Shown here piece after piece: positions 11,880-23,000 of a DNA stretch of 64,000 nt (positions are counted from its first letter, which is position 1; each line of letters starts with the position of its first letter). The DNA is taken from positions 44,033 to 108,032 of the forward strand of contig NMRA01000013.1 of the NCBI GenBank assembly GCA_002633005.1. Direction: 5' to 3'. The notes beneath the pieces were generated by a model that was not told where the DNA came from, made no database searches, and worked only from the letters and a program-made list of their open reading frames with translations. The DNA is from Phoronis australis (taxonomy: Eukaryota > Phoronida > Phoronidae). The position numbers and the translations under genes are program-made.

Positions 11880-12345
11880 TCCAACTGCTTGACTTCCCCA
11901 GTCACAGCACGTTTTTCAAATGAAAACCCTACCATTGCTTTTGCAGCTTCTTTCAGCAAAGTCGCATTGAATCTTAAAAGATGCGTGGGCATATCTATTC
12001 TCATACAGGTCCAACAACTTCGAGTAATATTTCATAACCTCTGAAACTCTCACTGACATGATGGTATGCCTGACTAGACTAGTTCTGTCTACTGAATTTG
12101 GGGCATTTCGCCAGACACCCAATACACAATACAAATTTACAAAATCTGTCATGTAGGTTCAAGAATTGAGTCAGTGTGAAAACCCCACACTTCCAAACCA
12201 TTCACAACAATGGGACATATTTTTGTTTCGAAGAATAGTAACCAAACATTTAAGGGATATCTTTCAAAGTGAGAAATGTATTTTTCTACATAGATAAGAC
12301 CTTTCCTAGTCAGGTAAATTTGAATGAGTTTTTGTCCAGACACCT
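11880..12345 (-). mobile_element. Non-LTR retrotransposon fragment, end of the reverse-transcriptase ORF
   Basis: The minus strand reads ICPIVVNGLEVWGF, then after a frame change LHDRFCKFVL. The other frame continues CVLGVWRNAPNS, and then VMKYYSKLLDL. This order (LYG-EVWGF, then FCK--LGV---TPN, then a YW-KL type motif) is characteristic of the region after the RT domain in CR1/L2-like LINEs. At least two frame shifts break it, so it is a dead copy. The tRNA-headed element copy 2 lies immediately at its low-coordinate end. Confidence 0.6.
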
Positions 12346-12529
12346 TGCGTAATAAAAATAAGTACCGGGATATGTATACAATGTTTCACACTGGTACGAA
12401 AGGTAGCGCAGACGAATGTAGTTCAACATGGGTTCTCACTTGTTAAAGAAATGAAACCGACGTCATAACATCCAGTCATTCCCATTGGTTGAGATCTGGA
12501 AAACCCCTATCAGTTTACAGTTTCTTGGT

Positions 12530-13024
12530 ATGGCGACCACCGTTGTCTTGAATAGTTGCATTTTACTGAAACGGGTAATGATCGAAGTAAACAAAATCAA
12601 GGTAACCCCGATCCAGTGGATTAAGCCTAAACAAGCACAGTGCATAAAGGCGGATGCAAGTGGTGGCGATGTGATCGGTATACATCTCATCAAGTCATGC
12701 GCATTTATACCCACACACGAAATTCCGTATGCCGCTCATCATGTTTCTACAGGGCCACTTTTCAGTATAGGTGGCGCTTTGCCAGAGGGTAAGATATCTA
12801 TGGTTGTAACGATGATTCGTTCTTTGTCAACTGACTATTTCCCACACCTGTGTAAGTACCCACCTTTTGTGAACACCACAGTTTTGGTTTTTGATATGCT
12901 AATTACTAGTTTCATATTTTTACAACCCGTTCAAAAGTTTTTAATAAACTTTAACTCTGTGGCTTATTTAGACAATACAACAAAATCCCCTGCAAATAGC
13001 AATAGGCCTTTTGCGAGTTTATAA
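12530..13024 (+). CDS. Orphan ORF, about 164 codons, coding status doubtful
   Basis: The first ATG in this open frame is at 12530, and the stop is at 13022-13024. Moderately hydrophobic stretches occur (for example FDMLITSFIFL) but no family motif. Inside it an acceptor-like ttctacag (to 12749) and a donor-like gagg/gtaag (near 12788) could bound a tiny exon. The frame is open on both sides, so this is not decisive. Confidence 0.15.
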   Translation: MATTVVLNSCILLKRVMIEVNKIKVTPIQWIKPKQAQCIKADASGGDVIGIHLIKSCAFIPTHEIPYAAHHVSTGPLFSIGGALPEGKISMVVTMIRSLSTDYFPHLCKYPPFVNTTVLVFDMLITSFIFLQPVQKFLINFNSVAYLDNTTKSPANSNRPFASL

Positions 13025-14684
13025 CAATAACGCGAGATTATGTGAGACTTAACTGTGGCGTCACGGGAAGTGGGGCAAAAGCTTGTCGTTTGGTCATTTG
13101 CCCAATACGGTAGCAGAGTGTATTCTGTTATTATCTTCGAGTTTTTAGCCGTTTAGTTCGAAAAATGTCCAAAAGCATTGCTGTTATGGCAAATAAACTT
13201 CAGATTCGCACTACAATACGTTCTATCGCGTTCTGTACTAATTTCGTCCCGTGTATTTTAAACGGGCGGTAGGCGAAATCCGCTCACTGGTAAAGTTTTC
13301 ACCTCGTCGAAAATACATTTTACACCTAAAATTAGCACCTAAAAGGCTCTTACTTTCTTCAGTGACTCTTTCTTGCTTCTAAGCATATCTTCGATGAAGC
13401 ACATATACGGGAATTCAGGTGACTTAGGCGAAGAATTCCAACTCCACTTTGTGGTTACTGTTAACTTTGTCCGCGCGCGCGATTACCACAATCAAGTATT
13501 TCAACTGAGTCAGGTGAGTATGAGGCAAAGGCTAGCGCGAGACTGAGCGAAGCGCGAGACCTGGCGCGTGACACTTGCAAAATAGCATGAGAAAATATCA
13601 AGTGAAATTTGTAAGATTTGTGTCCCTTGGACTTTTTGTTCGTCAACAGGCGTGATTTCACGTAACTTCCTCAAAATGGCGGCTCTTTAGTGAGAGAAAC
13701 TCGAGAGAACCGCGAGGTTTTCATGAATATGCTCAAGTTATTTGTAGACTAAATTGTGTCCAGAGTCAGGGTATGTGTTAATTATAACTTCATGTGCACA
13801 TATGCATGTTTCATTTGATTTCATTTGCTGTATTTTGAAGTGAATATCTTTTTATGGGGATACACTATCGCCCCTGTATGCCTGCGCCATTCAGGCCTAG
13901 AGCGGGTTAAGTTCCAATTTCAGTCCGTTCACAGCTTCGCACAACATAACAAGGTCACATTTTCTTCGTCTATTCACAGTTATTCCACGACCCATCTACC
14001 ATATCTTAAGTTGTTTTAACGTTTTAAGCGTAAAATTCACCATAAGAACTCCAGCAAGTTTTAGCGTGTGTAGCAAAGACTCGGGGCAAAACAAGAGCAA
14101 TATGGCGGGTTTTGCCCCCTTTCCGGTGACGTCACAGTGACTAGCGAGAAACTCGCAAGTGAGCTATTCAACATACATGTAACTAATGACGTCGTTGTCG
14201 GTGTTCAATCGACACTGAAATTCCTCGATAATAAAAGGTGAAACTGGCATCCTTGCCTTACTGCCCACAAACAACCAAAATAATCTATAATTTTAGAAAT
14301 TTGGTTTGCCTGCACGCACTTTCACTCAATATTTTATACATCTTACCACATACATTGTGGAAAGTTTGTCTGGTCAATTTCTTTAACTCAAAGAATGGAC
14401 AATAAAAACGACAAGTGCTTGGTAAAAAGACGTTGTTTATTTTAGAATAACCTTTCCGGAAACCTACTTGGCATGCAGATAGTTTCATCATGACGGCGTT
14501 TTTCCATTGCTCCCAACTTGTTCGTTTCTATAGCCGAACAACTACCGGTGTTAATTATCTTAGAAGAAATATTTCCCATTGCTATCTTGAAATCTTAACT
14601 GTGGTAAACGTGCGCTGATAAAAACAACAGATATCTGAGTGCAAGCAACACGATGATTAATGTAAAACTCTAAAGCTAGGCGGA
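13025..14684. other. Intergenic stretch, no gene seen
   Basis: Nothing recognisable was seen on either strand. A CpG-rich patch at about 13470-13570 (cgcgcgcgcg and several gcgcgag words) is the only compositional feature. Confidence 0.4.
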
Positions 14685-15015
14685 TCCACAGGCGTCCTCA
14701 GCTTCTGATCGTCCCCACTACACTATATATAATATACTACAAGGTATGACACTCTGGACTAGAAATTCCACGCTGCTTCACTTCACCCGTCCATAGCAAA
14801 CACAAAACTCAATGAATTTACACGAAACAGGAGTCTAACAAACCATGAGCAATTTTTATTTCTCCTAATACCATTTACTAAATCTTGCTTAACACAGTTC
14901 TCAAGAAATTCGCGGTCAAAGCAGAAAAATCTCTGCGTTCTGTCAGTATTCAGGTAAAAGGGTCAAGATCAAGTACGGTACGAAATAATCCGATCACAAA
15001 GGTAGCCTACTCTAA
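14685..15015 (+). repeat. Dispersed repeat, copy 1 (pair with 18880-19200)
   Basis: Shared words with 18880-19200, in the same order, are 'ctcagcttctgatcgtcccc', 'actacaaggtatgacactc', 'agaaattccacg', 'aacacaaaactcaat', 'aagaaattcgc' and a 'ggtcaag...acggtac' block. The copies are well diverged. No coding frame is shared between them. Confidence 0.6.
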
Positions 15016-15231
15016 TACCTTTGTCGATGAGTTACGAATGGACGGCCATTGCCGGTTCATCAAGTAAGGTTACAAAATGTTCTGTCTAAGTGCGGGAAAT
15101 TCGAAAAAAACGCGGAATCAAAGTCTGACACGACAGAAAACGCGTTTTCCACATGAAAAGACTGAACAGACAGTAGGAAATGCCTTCAAAAACACTCACG
15201 TCATTTCTTGGCAAGTTTTCTTCATAAAAAA

Positions 15232-15354
15232 ATACATGTACATGTACAGATACAGATACATATACAGATACAGATACAAATACGTATACATATATATATA
15301 TATATATATATGTGTGTGTATATGTATATATATATATACACATATATATATATC
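15232..15354. repeat. Compound microsatellite (TACATG/TACAGA then TA/TG)
   Basis: A run of six-base units (tacatg, tacaga, tacata) changes into pure TA with an internal (TG)n. The periodic Tyr-Arg or Ile-Tyr frames across it are products of the repeat, not genes. Confidence 0.9.
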
Positions 15355-15977
15355 GGGGGAAGATCAGAAGCTGAAGACGCCTGTGGGTGTGTAAGCATGA
15401 ACACTTTCATCGTTGCAAACATGTGACACGTCGGAAAATAAAAGGCTCAATACATAGTACATGTAGCCTACATGCGTCGATGCCCAAACATATAAGCCCA
15501 CCGATATGTTTACAATCACCCTTTCTTCCGTTCACAGTCATTCCTTTGAGTACTTTAACACAAATACAAAAGTTCTCACAAAAATGATAGAAAGCTGTCC
15601 TGAGTTACGTAATCCAGTAGTTCATCCCTGCCGGCATTCGTGTATTTTATCGAACAAAAGTATGTCACAGCCAAGAGACCGACAGGTAATAACACCCAGC
15701 AATATCAGTTTCAATACTTTCAATAACAAAATCAACAACAAACCCAATGAACCCCTCGCGAGACAAAATATATCAAACCTACAAAAACACGTGTGTCATT
15801 ATCTGAGCATGTCTTGAGCTCACTAAATGGATAAATTTTGATGAAAACTACAATGCCACTGCTGTCTGGTTTTGGACGCGTTTGCCCTTTCCTAACGTTT
15901 ACACATGAGATATACCCGTCTGATTCAAAATCTTGGGCAGCAGCCCAGGTTTTCTGAAAACCTATTACATTAAGCGA

Positions 15978-16140
15978 GTTAAAATTTTGGTTGGTGCTTC
16001 AGTATCCAGTTTTGTTAACTAAACCATTAACATTTCAATTACTTAGCTTTAGCTCAGACAGCAAAATTTTGGTTGGTGCTTCAACATCCAGTTTTGGTAA
16101 CTAAACCATTAACATTTCAATTCCTCAACTTTAGCGCAGA
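15978..16140. repeat. Two-copy tandem repeat, unit about 82 bp
   Basis: The words 'aaattttggttggtgcttca', 'atccagttttg' and 'aactaaaccattaacatttc' occur twice in succession, starting near 15981 and 16064. Only a few substitutions separate the copies. Confidence 0.8.
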
Positions 16141-16244
16141 CAGCTCTGTGTCTTGGCTTGTCTCCTAACTGTCGTCATTACAAAACTGCACGTAGTGTTG
16201 GTCGGGTCAGATGTATACTCCTCCACTGACGTCATCCGAAATGT

Positions 16245-16300
16245 CGTTGTAGGCAGTGCTGTAGTGGGGCGTAGGCGCATGTAGGCTCAGCCAACCATCT
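16245..16300. repeat. Short dispersed motif, inverted relative of 31040-31095
   Basis: The bases 'gcagtgctgtagtggggcgt' and the following 'aggcgcatgtaggctcagcc' are the approximate reverse complement of 31050-31095. Related 'acgcccca' blocks occur at about 30890, 31000 and 31080. It is probably an edge of an unclassified repeat family. Confidence 0.45.
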
Positions 16301-16940
16301 TCTGGCATTTGAACGTATTGCCTACGCACCGTAAGTTACATTCAATGCTCAAGGCGATACGGTGGGCTTTGGGCGCCTACTTACCTCTAATTTTACCACT
16401 GCAGCACTGGTTGTAGGTGCATGCTTTGTTTCTTTGTAAAAAGACCCACAAATATTTTCTTTGCTGAAAATTCTACAGTGATTCTGCATAGCCTTAATTG
16501 ACGATTTAGACTGTCGCTTTGATTTAATATGTTCATAAATACACACCATAAAACAGCTAACATTGAATTGGTTTAAAGAATTAACCTCAATTAATCAATA
16601 TCAGTGATGCCAACTGAAAATAATCTATGCAGCTCGGATTACCAGCATTATTATAACAAGAAGGCACACACTCTTAGATAGTCCTAGTTCGATATGGTCA
16701 TTATATGAAATGAAACGAGAAACAGGGCATTAATTTGTGATTGATTGTCACATATAGCTAAGTTATGATGAACGGAATTTTTACAAGGTATGCAAGTAGC
16801 ATCAAGTATAAAATCGACATTACAATCAACATCCTCAAACATAAACCCTAGCAAGTAAGGTGAGCTACGTGCACATTGATTTTGTCGCGAATTCTAATAC
16901 TTGGCCAACCGTGACGTAAGCAGTTGCGGGACCCAGGTCA

Positions 16941-16947
16941 TATAAAG
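16941..16947 (+). promoter_or_regulatory. TATA box of the SLC38-like gene
   Basis: TATAAAG sits 60 bases before the ATG at 17001, in the context ggtcaTATAAAGGGCC. An initiator-like tcaccattc follows about 25-30 bases downstream (around 16974). The spacing suits a start of transcription near 16970 with a short leader. A CRE-like tgacgtaa lies upstream at about 16912. Confidence 0.6.
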
Positions 16948-17000
16948 GGCCTAGTCACCATTCACCGTCATTCTGCGGCTCGCATGGTGTAAGTGACATC

Positions 17001-20000
17001 ATGGATGTGGATTCTTTAGAGCTGTCAAAGTCAAGTAAGTTTGACCACTTTTCATTTACTAGCACTTGAGCATCATTTCAGTTTTTCTGTAGGTAAGGTA
17101 TGGTGGAGATCCCGGAAGAAATTTAAAAAACATGTTTCACTGGTACACCTTTGGCTTTTCTCTGTTTTATTCTGTTAACTTGTTTAACAATGTGAAATTT
17201 CATGTCAAACAAACTTTGTTCATGTCACTGACTCCGTTGTTTTGCACTTGTTCAATTTTACTAAAACTGATACGTGGTCGCGTGACCCAATGAATAGAGA
17301 ATATACAGGAAATGGAGTCAATCATCAAATTCTACAGTCTACTTTAAAAATATGCTTTCACTGAGATAAAGTTTTTAGATGGTTGGCTACACTGAAAAGA
17401 AATGCCTTCATACTTCCTAGATATGAAAAATACTAAATTTCCATAAAAACAGGACAAATGCAAAATATTTTTTCCTTCAGCTGTACGAAAGCAACGCTTG
17501 TTTACTCTCTGTTATACGTACAATTGTCTTATATGATGCGACAGATAACCGTCCTACACCAAGGAATATGGAGTGTAACAATTACGTGTATATAATAGTT
17601 GCAGCAATGAAAAGAGTTCACAGTTAGAACGTCTAGTTGATCGAGGGCCTGGGATAAGCATTGGTGTGGGAAAAGCACCTACATGTGGACGAATGTTTGA
17701 CTAAACATGTTCCTGAGTCGACGTGGCATTAAAGCATAAGTGTTTGTAATGACTGGACATTACAAGTCTAAACAACACAGACCTAGGTTCTCCTGTCTGT
17801 ATCTCACGGAAAATACTTTGAATTTATCTCCGAACAGAACCCAAACTCCTGCTACTGACCATGATATTGTGGATTTTGGAGAATTATCGCCGGAGGGCTC
17901 TAGATAAGGGGGATAACGACTGAGAACATGTAATAATCTATTTATACCACATACTAAACGAGAAACATTGCAATGAATCGATTTACCTTTCTCGACTCGC
18001 CTCGGCTTTGTAACCGCTTTCTATGTCAGAGGCCGGGGTCGGAGGTCATGACCTTTTAAGAAAAGCCGAGTTATTTTTGTCAAATAATGCTTATACTCAA
18101 AACCAATTGGAAAATTAAACAAAGTAGAAATAAAGTGAATTTATATATTAAGGTTTAGCAACTATTATAGGTTACTACACATTTTATCACGACAAGCTTC
18201 GACCGGGAAAATATTGTCTCCTAAAGTAGGTTACCACTAGTAACTGACTACAATGCTCAAGTCAAGCGTTCCCGACGACACGATACCCGCATTCAAATTG
18301 GAGATCGGTGATAATATCGTTTTTATAGAAATTATGCGTCATATTTTTCATAGCGTATAAATATCGATGCAATGCCCTTTGCTGAACATGCGAGATTGTT
18401 GCGCGTGCTCATTTAAGTATCACTATTTTCACGGTCGATGACGTCAGCCGCTGATTGTTGTAGTGGTAAAGTTGGCGACTCGCAACTGTTGGAGCCCGAG
18501 TTCGAATCCGGCCTCGGTTTCCCGCCAAAACGTTATCTCACTAGTGAGATAACTTTATGGGTTATTACACGGTTGTATCTGCCATTCGAGGCTAATATTG
18601 TGGTATAAACGATCTTATCAGAGATTAGAGCAATTATCGAACAAAAAGAGCTGACCCTCCAACCCTAATTGTAAGAATGGACTTAAAGGAGAATGCCACC
18701 CGACTTAATTAGACTTTTTGCCGTCTTAATCGGTCTATATTCACATCGCCTCGCAAACGGTCGACCTTACCTTGCCAAGAGGTGTCGCGTTAACCTGGAA
18801 GGTGAGAAACGACGCTAGCGACGTCAGTGGTTCATATGCAGAGTGAATGCCGCCATGTTACAGTGCATCTTTTCCGCTTGTCTGAACCACAGGCGCCCTC
18901 AGCTTCTGATCGTCCCCAGTCCACTACAGATAATACTACAAGGTATGACACTCGAACCCGACCAGAAATTCCACGGGTGCTTCAGCCGTTCATATCAAAC
19001 ACAAAACTCAATAAATTTACACAAAACAGGGTTTCAGCTAACCATTACTAATTGTTTTTTCTTCTAATATCATTCACAGTGTCCTGTTCCGGCGACTTCG
19101 TAAGAAATTCGCAGTCAAAGAACAAAAATGTTCACAAAAAGCCCCCGCACACTTTTATCTTGGGCTGCTCGAGGTCAAGGACGGTACAGAAATTACCGGT
19201 TTGTTGCGTAAAGTCACGATGTCGATAACTCTACACTTAGCCAGCAGGAGAAAAGCTATTGAGTACTTCCGTAACTCATCATTGATGACATTTCTGCTTG
19301 CTATGCCTGTAGTAGGAGGCATACTGTTTGCATGACATGCCACATTCATCACAAAAAGGAGTGTCTTCGTGCTGTGACGAAGTGTCGCATCAGGCTCACT
19401 CTTTCCGTGAAACATTGGTCACAGATAGGACACTGAATCGACTTGGTTCCTGAGCACGATGCTTCATGTTGTGTTTTACTGTATTGGCAAAACAACTCTT
19501 GAGCATGCAACGCGTCAATCACAGGGCAGGTAAAGGTCTTGCTTGTTGTAGTGTCACTGTGTTTTATTGCCTTGTGGTCATACTAAGTCGATTTCTCAGT
19601 TTCTGAACAAGTCTCAACAACATACACACACTCCTTTGTGACATGCAGCAGTTGTACTACTTTTTTGAAGGCGTGGACGTTAACTCCCTGAAGGACTCCT
19701 GGTGTGGCTACAATTCAACTGAAAAAATCAAAACGCATTCAGTTGTTTGTTTGGCTAAATCTCAATTTGAAACCATGAAAAAACGATGAAATGTAATTAA
19801 TAATCAACCCATCAACTAATTCAGGCTCCATATTAATCTAAAATTATTGACATCATACCGTGACTTGAAGGACTATTCAGGCCAATGCAGAGAAACAAAT
19901 GTGCGTTCACGATCGCTTTTTTAGCGATCACGATCGCCATAGAGAATTAACGACTTCGTTCCTGATAGCTGCAGGTACATGTATGCTTATATCTTTTATG

Positions 20001-23000
20001 ACACACAATGTGTGACTGGACAAAGCATTTTCAAAATAACGTGGATAAATCAGTGGAGTGTGAGACCCCTGAGATCCATGTCGTGAACACATCCACTAAA
20101 ACAAAAAACTGTAGGAACACCGCATTTATCCACCTTCACTCTTATCAGGCTTCTATTGTGAGTCAGCATGAGTGAATAATTGGCTGATAAGCCACCTCTG
20201 GAACTACTTTTGGCTGAATGGATGACCAGGCCATAAAATGATAATATTAGCCAAGACCAGTTACTAATGCAACAAAGAATANNNNNNNNNNNNNNNNNNN
20301 NNNNNNNNNNNNNNNNNNNNNNNNNNNNNNNNNNNNNNNNNNNNNNNNNNNNNNNNNNNNNNNNNNNNNNNNNNNNNNNNNNNNNNNNNNNNNNNNNNNN
20401 NNNNNNNNNNNNNNNNNNNNNNNNNNNNNNNNNNNNNNNNNNNNNNNNNNNNNNNNNNNNNNNNNNNNNNNNNNNNNNNNNNNNNNNNNNNNNNNNNNNN
20501 NNNNNNNNNNNNNNNNNNNNNNNNNNNNNNNNNNNNNNNNNNNNNNNNNNNNNNNNNNNNNNNNNNNNNNNNNNNNNNNNNNNNNNNNNNNNNNNNNNNN
20601 NNNNNNNNNNNNNNNNNNNNNNNNNNNNNNNNNNNNNNNNNNNNNNNNNNNNNNNNNNNNNNNNNNNNNNNNNNNNNNNNNNNNNNNNNNNNNNNNNNNN
20701 NNNNNNNNNNNNNNNNNNNNNNNNNNNNNNNNNNNNNNNNNNNNNNNNNNNNNNNNNNNNNNNNNNNNNNNNNNNNNNNNNNNNNNNNNNNNNNNNNNNN
20801 NNNNNNNNNNNNNNNNNNNNNNNNNNNNNNNNNNNNNNNNNNNNNNNNNNNNNNNNNNNNNNNNNNNNNNNNNNNNNNNNNNNNNNNNNNNNNNNNNNNN
20901 NNNNNNNNNNNNNNNNNNNNNNNNNNNNNNNNNNNNNNNNNNNNNNNNNNNNNNNNNNNNNNNNNNNNCTCCTCTTTTCAAATATTACAGTAAAAACTAC
21001 GTAAAACTCTCTCCATAAAAAGTACAGTCTGCTAGCTAGATTGTAATCAGCTGATCATATCCGCATGAGCGAAGCCAATTATCCTCGCTCGTGACTCGAT
21101 GACTAGAGCAGCTTGGCGGCTTCCCTTTGATCGTGAGCCGAGCGCGACTCAGCCAAGGTGGATAAATACGGTCTAGTTCAATTTTCCATACCCCACCGTT
21201 TACCTTAACCACTGGGGTTAGAACCAATCTTATTTAGTGGGAATGTTCATAGCATGTCCCTGTCAAGTCCTCACGACAATTCTACGTTATGTTTTGAAAA
21301 ACAAGCAAAAGCCAAGTACATGTATTATTTCAGGTCCACAACAAGGTTCTCTCTTACGCTTTCCTGTGTGTAGCAATCGTACCAAAGTGGCCTCTAAAAA
21401 TGACATTTAAACTCACCGGGTACGTCACTGGCGTCTGCCATTTTTAGTGCTAGGTCTCGCTCTCGATCGCCTTCAGGGCGTTCTCGATCACGGGTTGGCC
21501 GGGGTGATCAAGCATTGGAAATGACCTGTAATCTTTTCATTCGTCGATTTAGAAATTCTTTGATAAAAATCGCATTACGTTCTACTTTCTTGCAGGCAAT
21601 CGTGAACTTGGTTAGAATAAATTGGTCTCAGCTTCATGAGTTACCAAGACTCGTTAAAACTGCGGCACTCTAGCTAACTCATAGGTGCCCACGGTCACGT
21701 GACAGTGAAGATGTTTGTCGGCCATCTTCCTCAAACAGTTATACCTCTTTCACTTTGGCGCAGAGCGCTGCTCGACTTCTTTTACTTTAAAGAAAAATAA
21801 CAACAAAATGTAGTTAACCTGCAGCAAAAAGGCAGCTGCAAGTTTCTCACAAACGGATAAAGAGTCGGCGTGGGACCACATTTTTTCAAACTCTTAAAAA
21901 GTTTGGAAACTCTCATTTGAATTGACTTTGATAATCCACCTTTTACAGTCCGTGCCCAAGTTTGTCTTTCTTTGCCTAATTGAAAGGATATTAATAGAGT
22001 TTTTAGCGTATTTCTTTGCTCGCTTTAGGGAATATTGATTTGATCATTTCGTTTGTCACGTTGCTTCCTTTCAATCATTTCATACATGTAAACGACAAGG
22101 TTGAGATTTAGTATATTTTTAGAACATAACACATTCCCTCGAAATTAACCAATCAGACTGTTGCATGATGTATTATCGTAATACTTACAAGCCAATGAGA
22201 GGGTGTGTTGGGCACATGCCAGTGCATGAGGGACAGAGTTCCCACGAGTGATATGGTGGTGCACCACCGTGTCACTTCTGTGCATTACATGTATATCGTT
22301 CTGGTGATATCTTATGAAAAAACTACCCAGAGTTTTGAGGTGTGGCTTATCCGTTGTAGAGTTGAAGAGTTTATGTGATTATCTTCTCTGCTCCCCTCCA
22401 TTTCTAGACGCCCATTTCCAAATTTTTCCAATTTTTGATATTTAAAACGTTTTCAGTTTGGTAATTGCACTGTTTAAGCAAGTACAGTACATTGTTTAAA
22501 CTTTTGTTTCAACAGTTAACGGAAAATTCTCCAAGATCGACGATGAGGACGCTTGCGATGAAACTCCACAGAGACAAGGCATATTGTGGTATTCGGCTAC
22601 ATTTTTGTCAGTCAACTGCTGTTTAGGAGCTTCAACACTTGAACTACCTTGGGCTTACAACGCTGCCGGCGGTATATTGCCTGCGAGCTTAGTTCACTGT
22701 GTGAGTAAATGTACCAGTGGACCCTCAGTCTTCTTCAATATTATTTCTTTTATTACGGAAATCTTCCTGCTTCAATTTGCTTAACCAGTTTATCCAACAG
22801 ACTTTAACACAAAGTATGGACTTAATGTCCATGCGCAAATAAAATAGAGGACTTTTTCCAAGTGAAGGCCTTTCATCAATTGTTCTCATGAGTGCAAACT
22901 TTTTGTCTTTTCTTCCTGGTGGTACACCGTGGTTTACAAATAAAGTGAATTATATGACCTACATGCAAATGTAAACATCTACGTGACAATGAAGCATGCT

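Noticed and set aside
15077-15426. Tyr/Ile/Arg-rich frames on both strands
   Set aside because: They are translations of the TA and TACAGA microsatellite.
20247-21004. 244-245-codon frames on both strands
   Set aside because: They are made almost wholly of N from the assembly gap.
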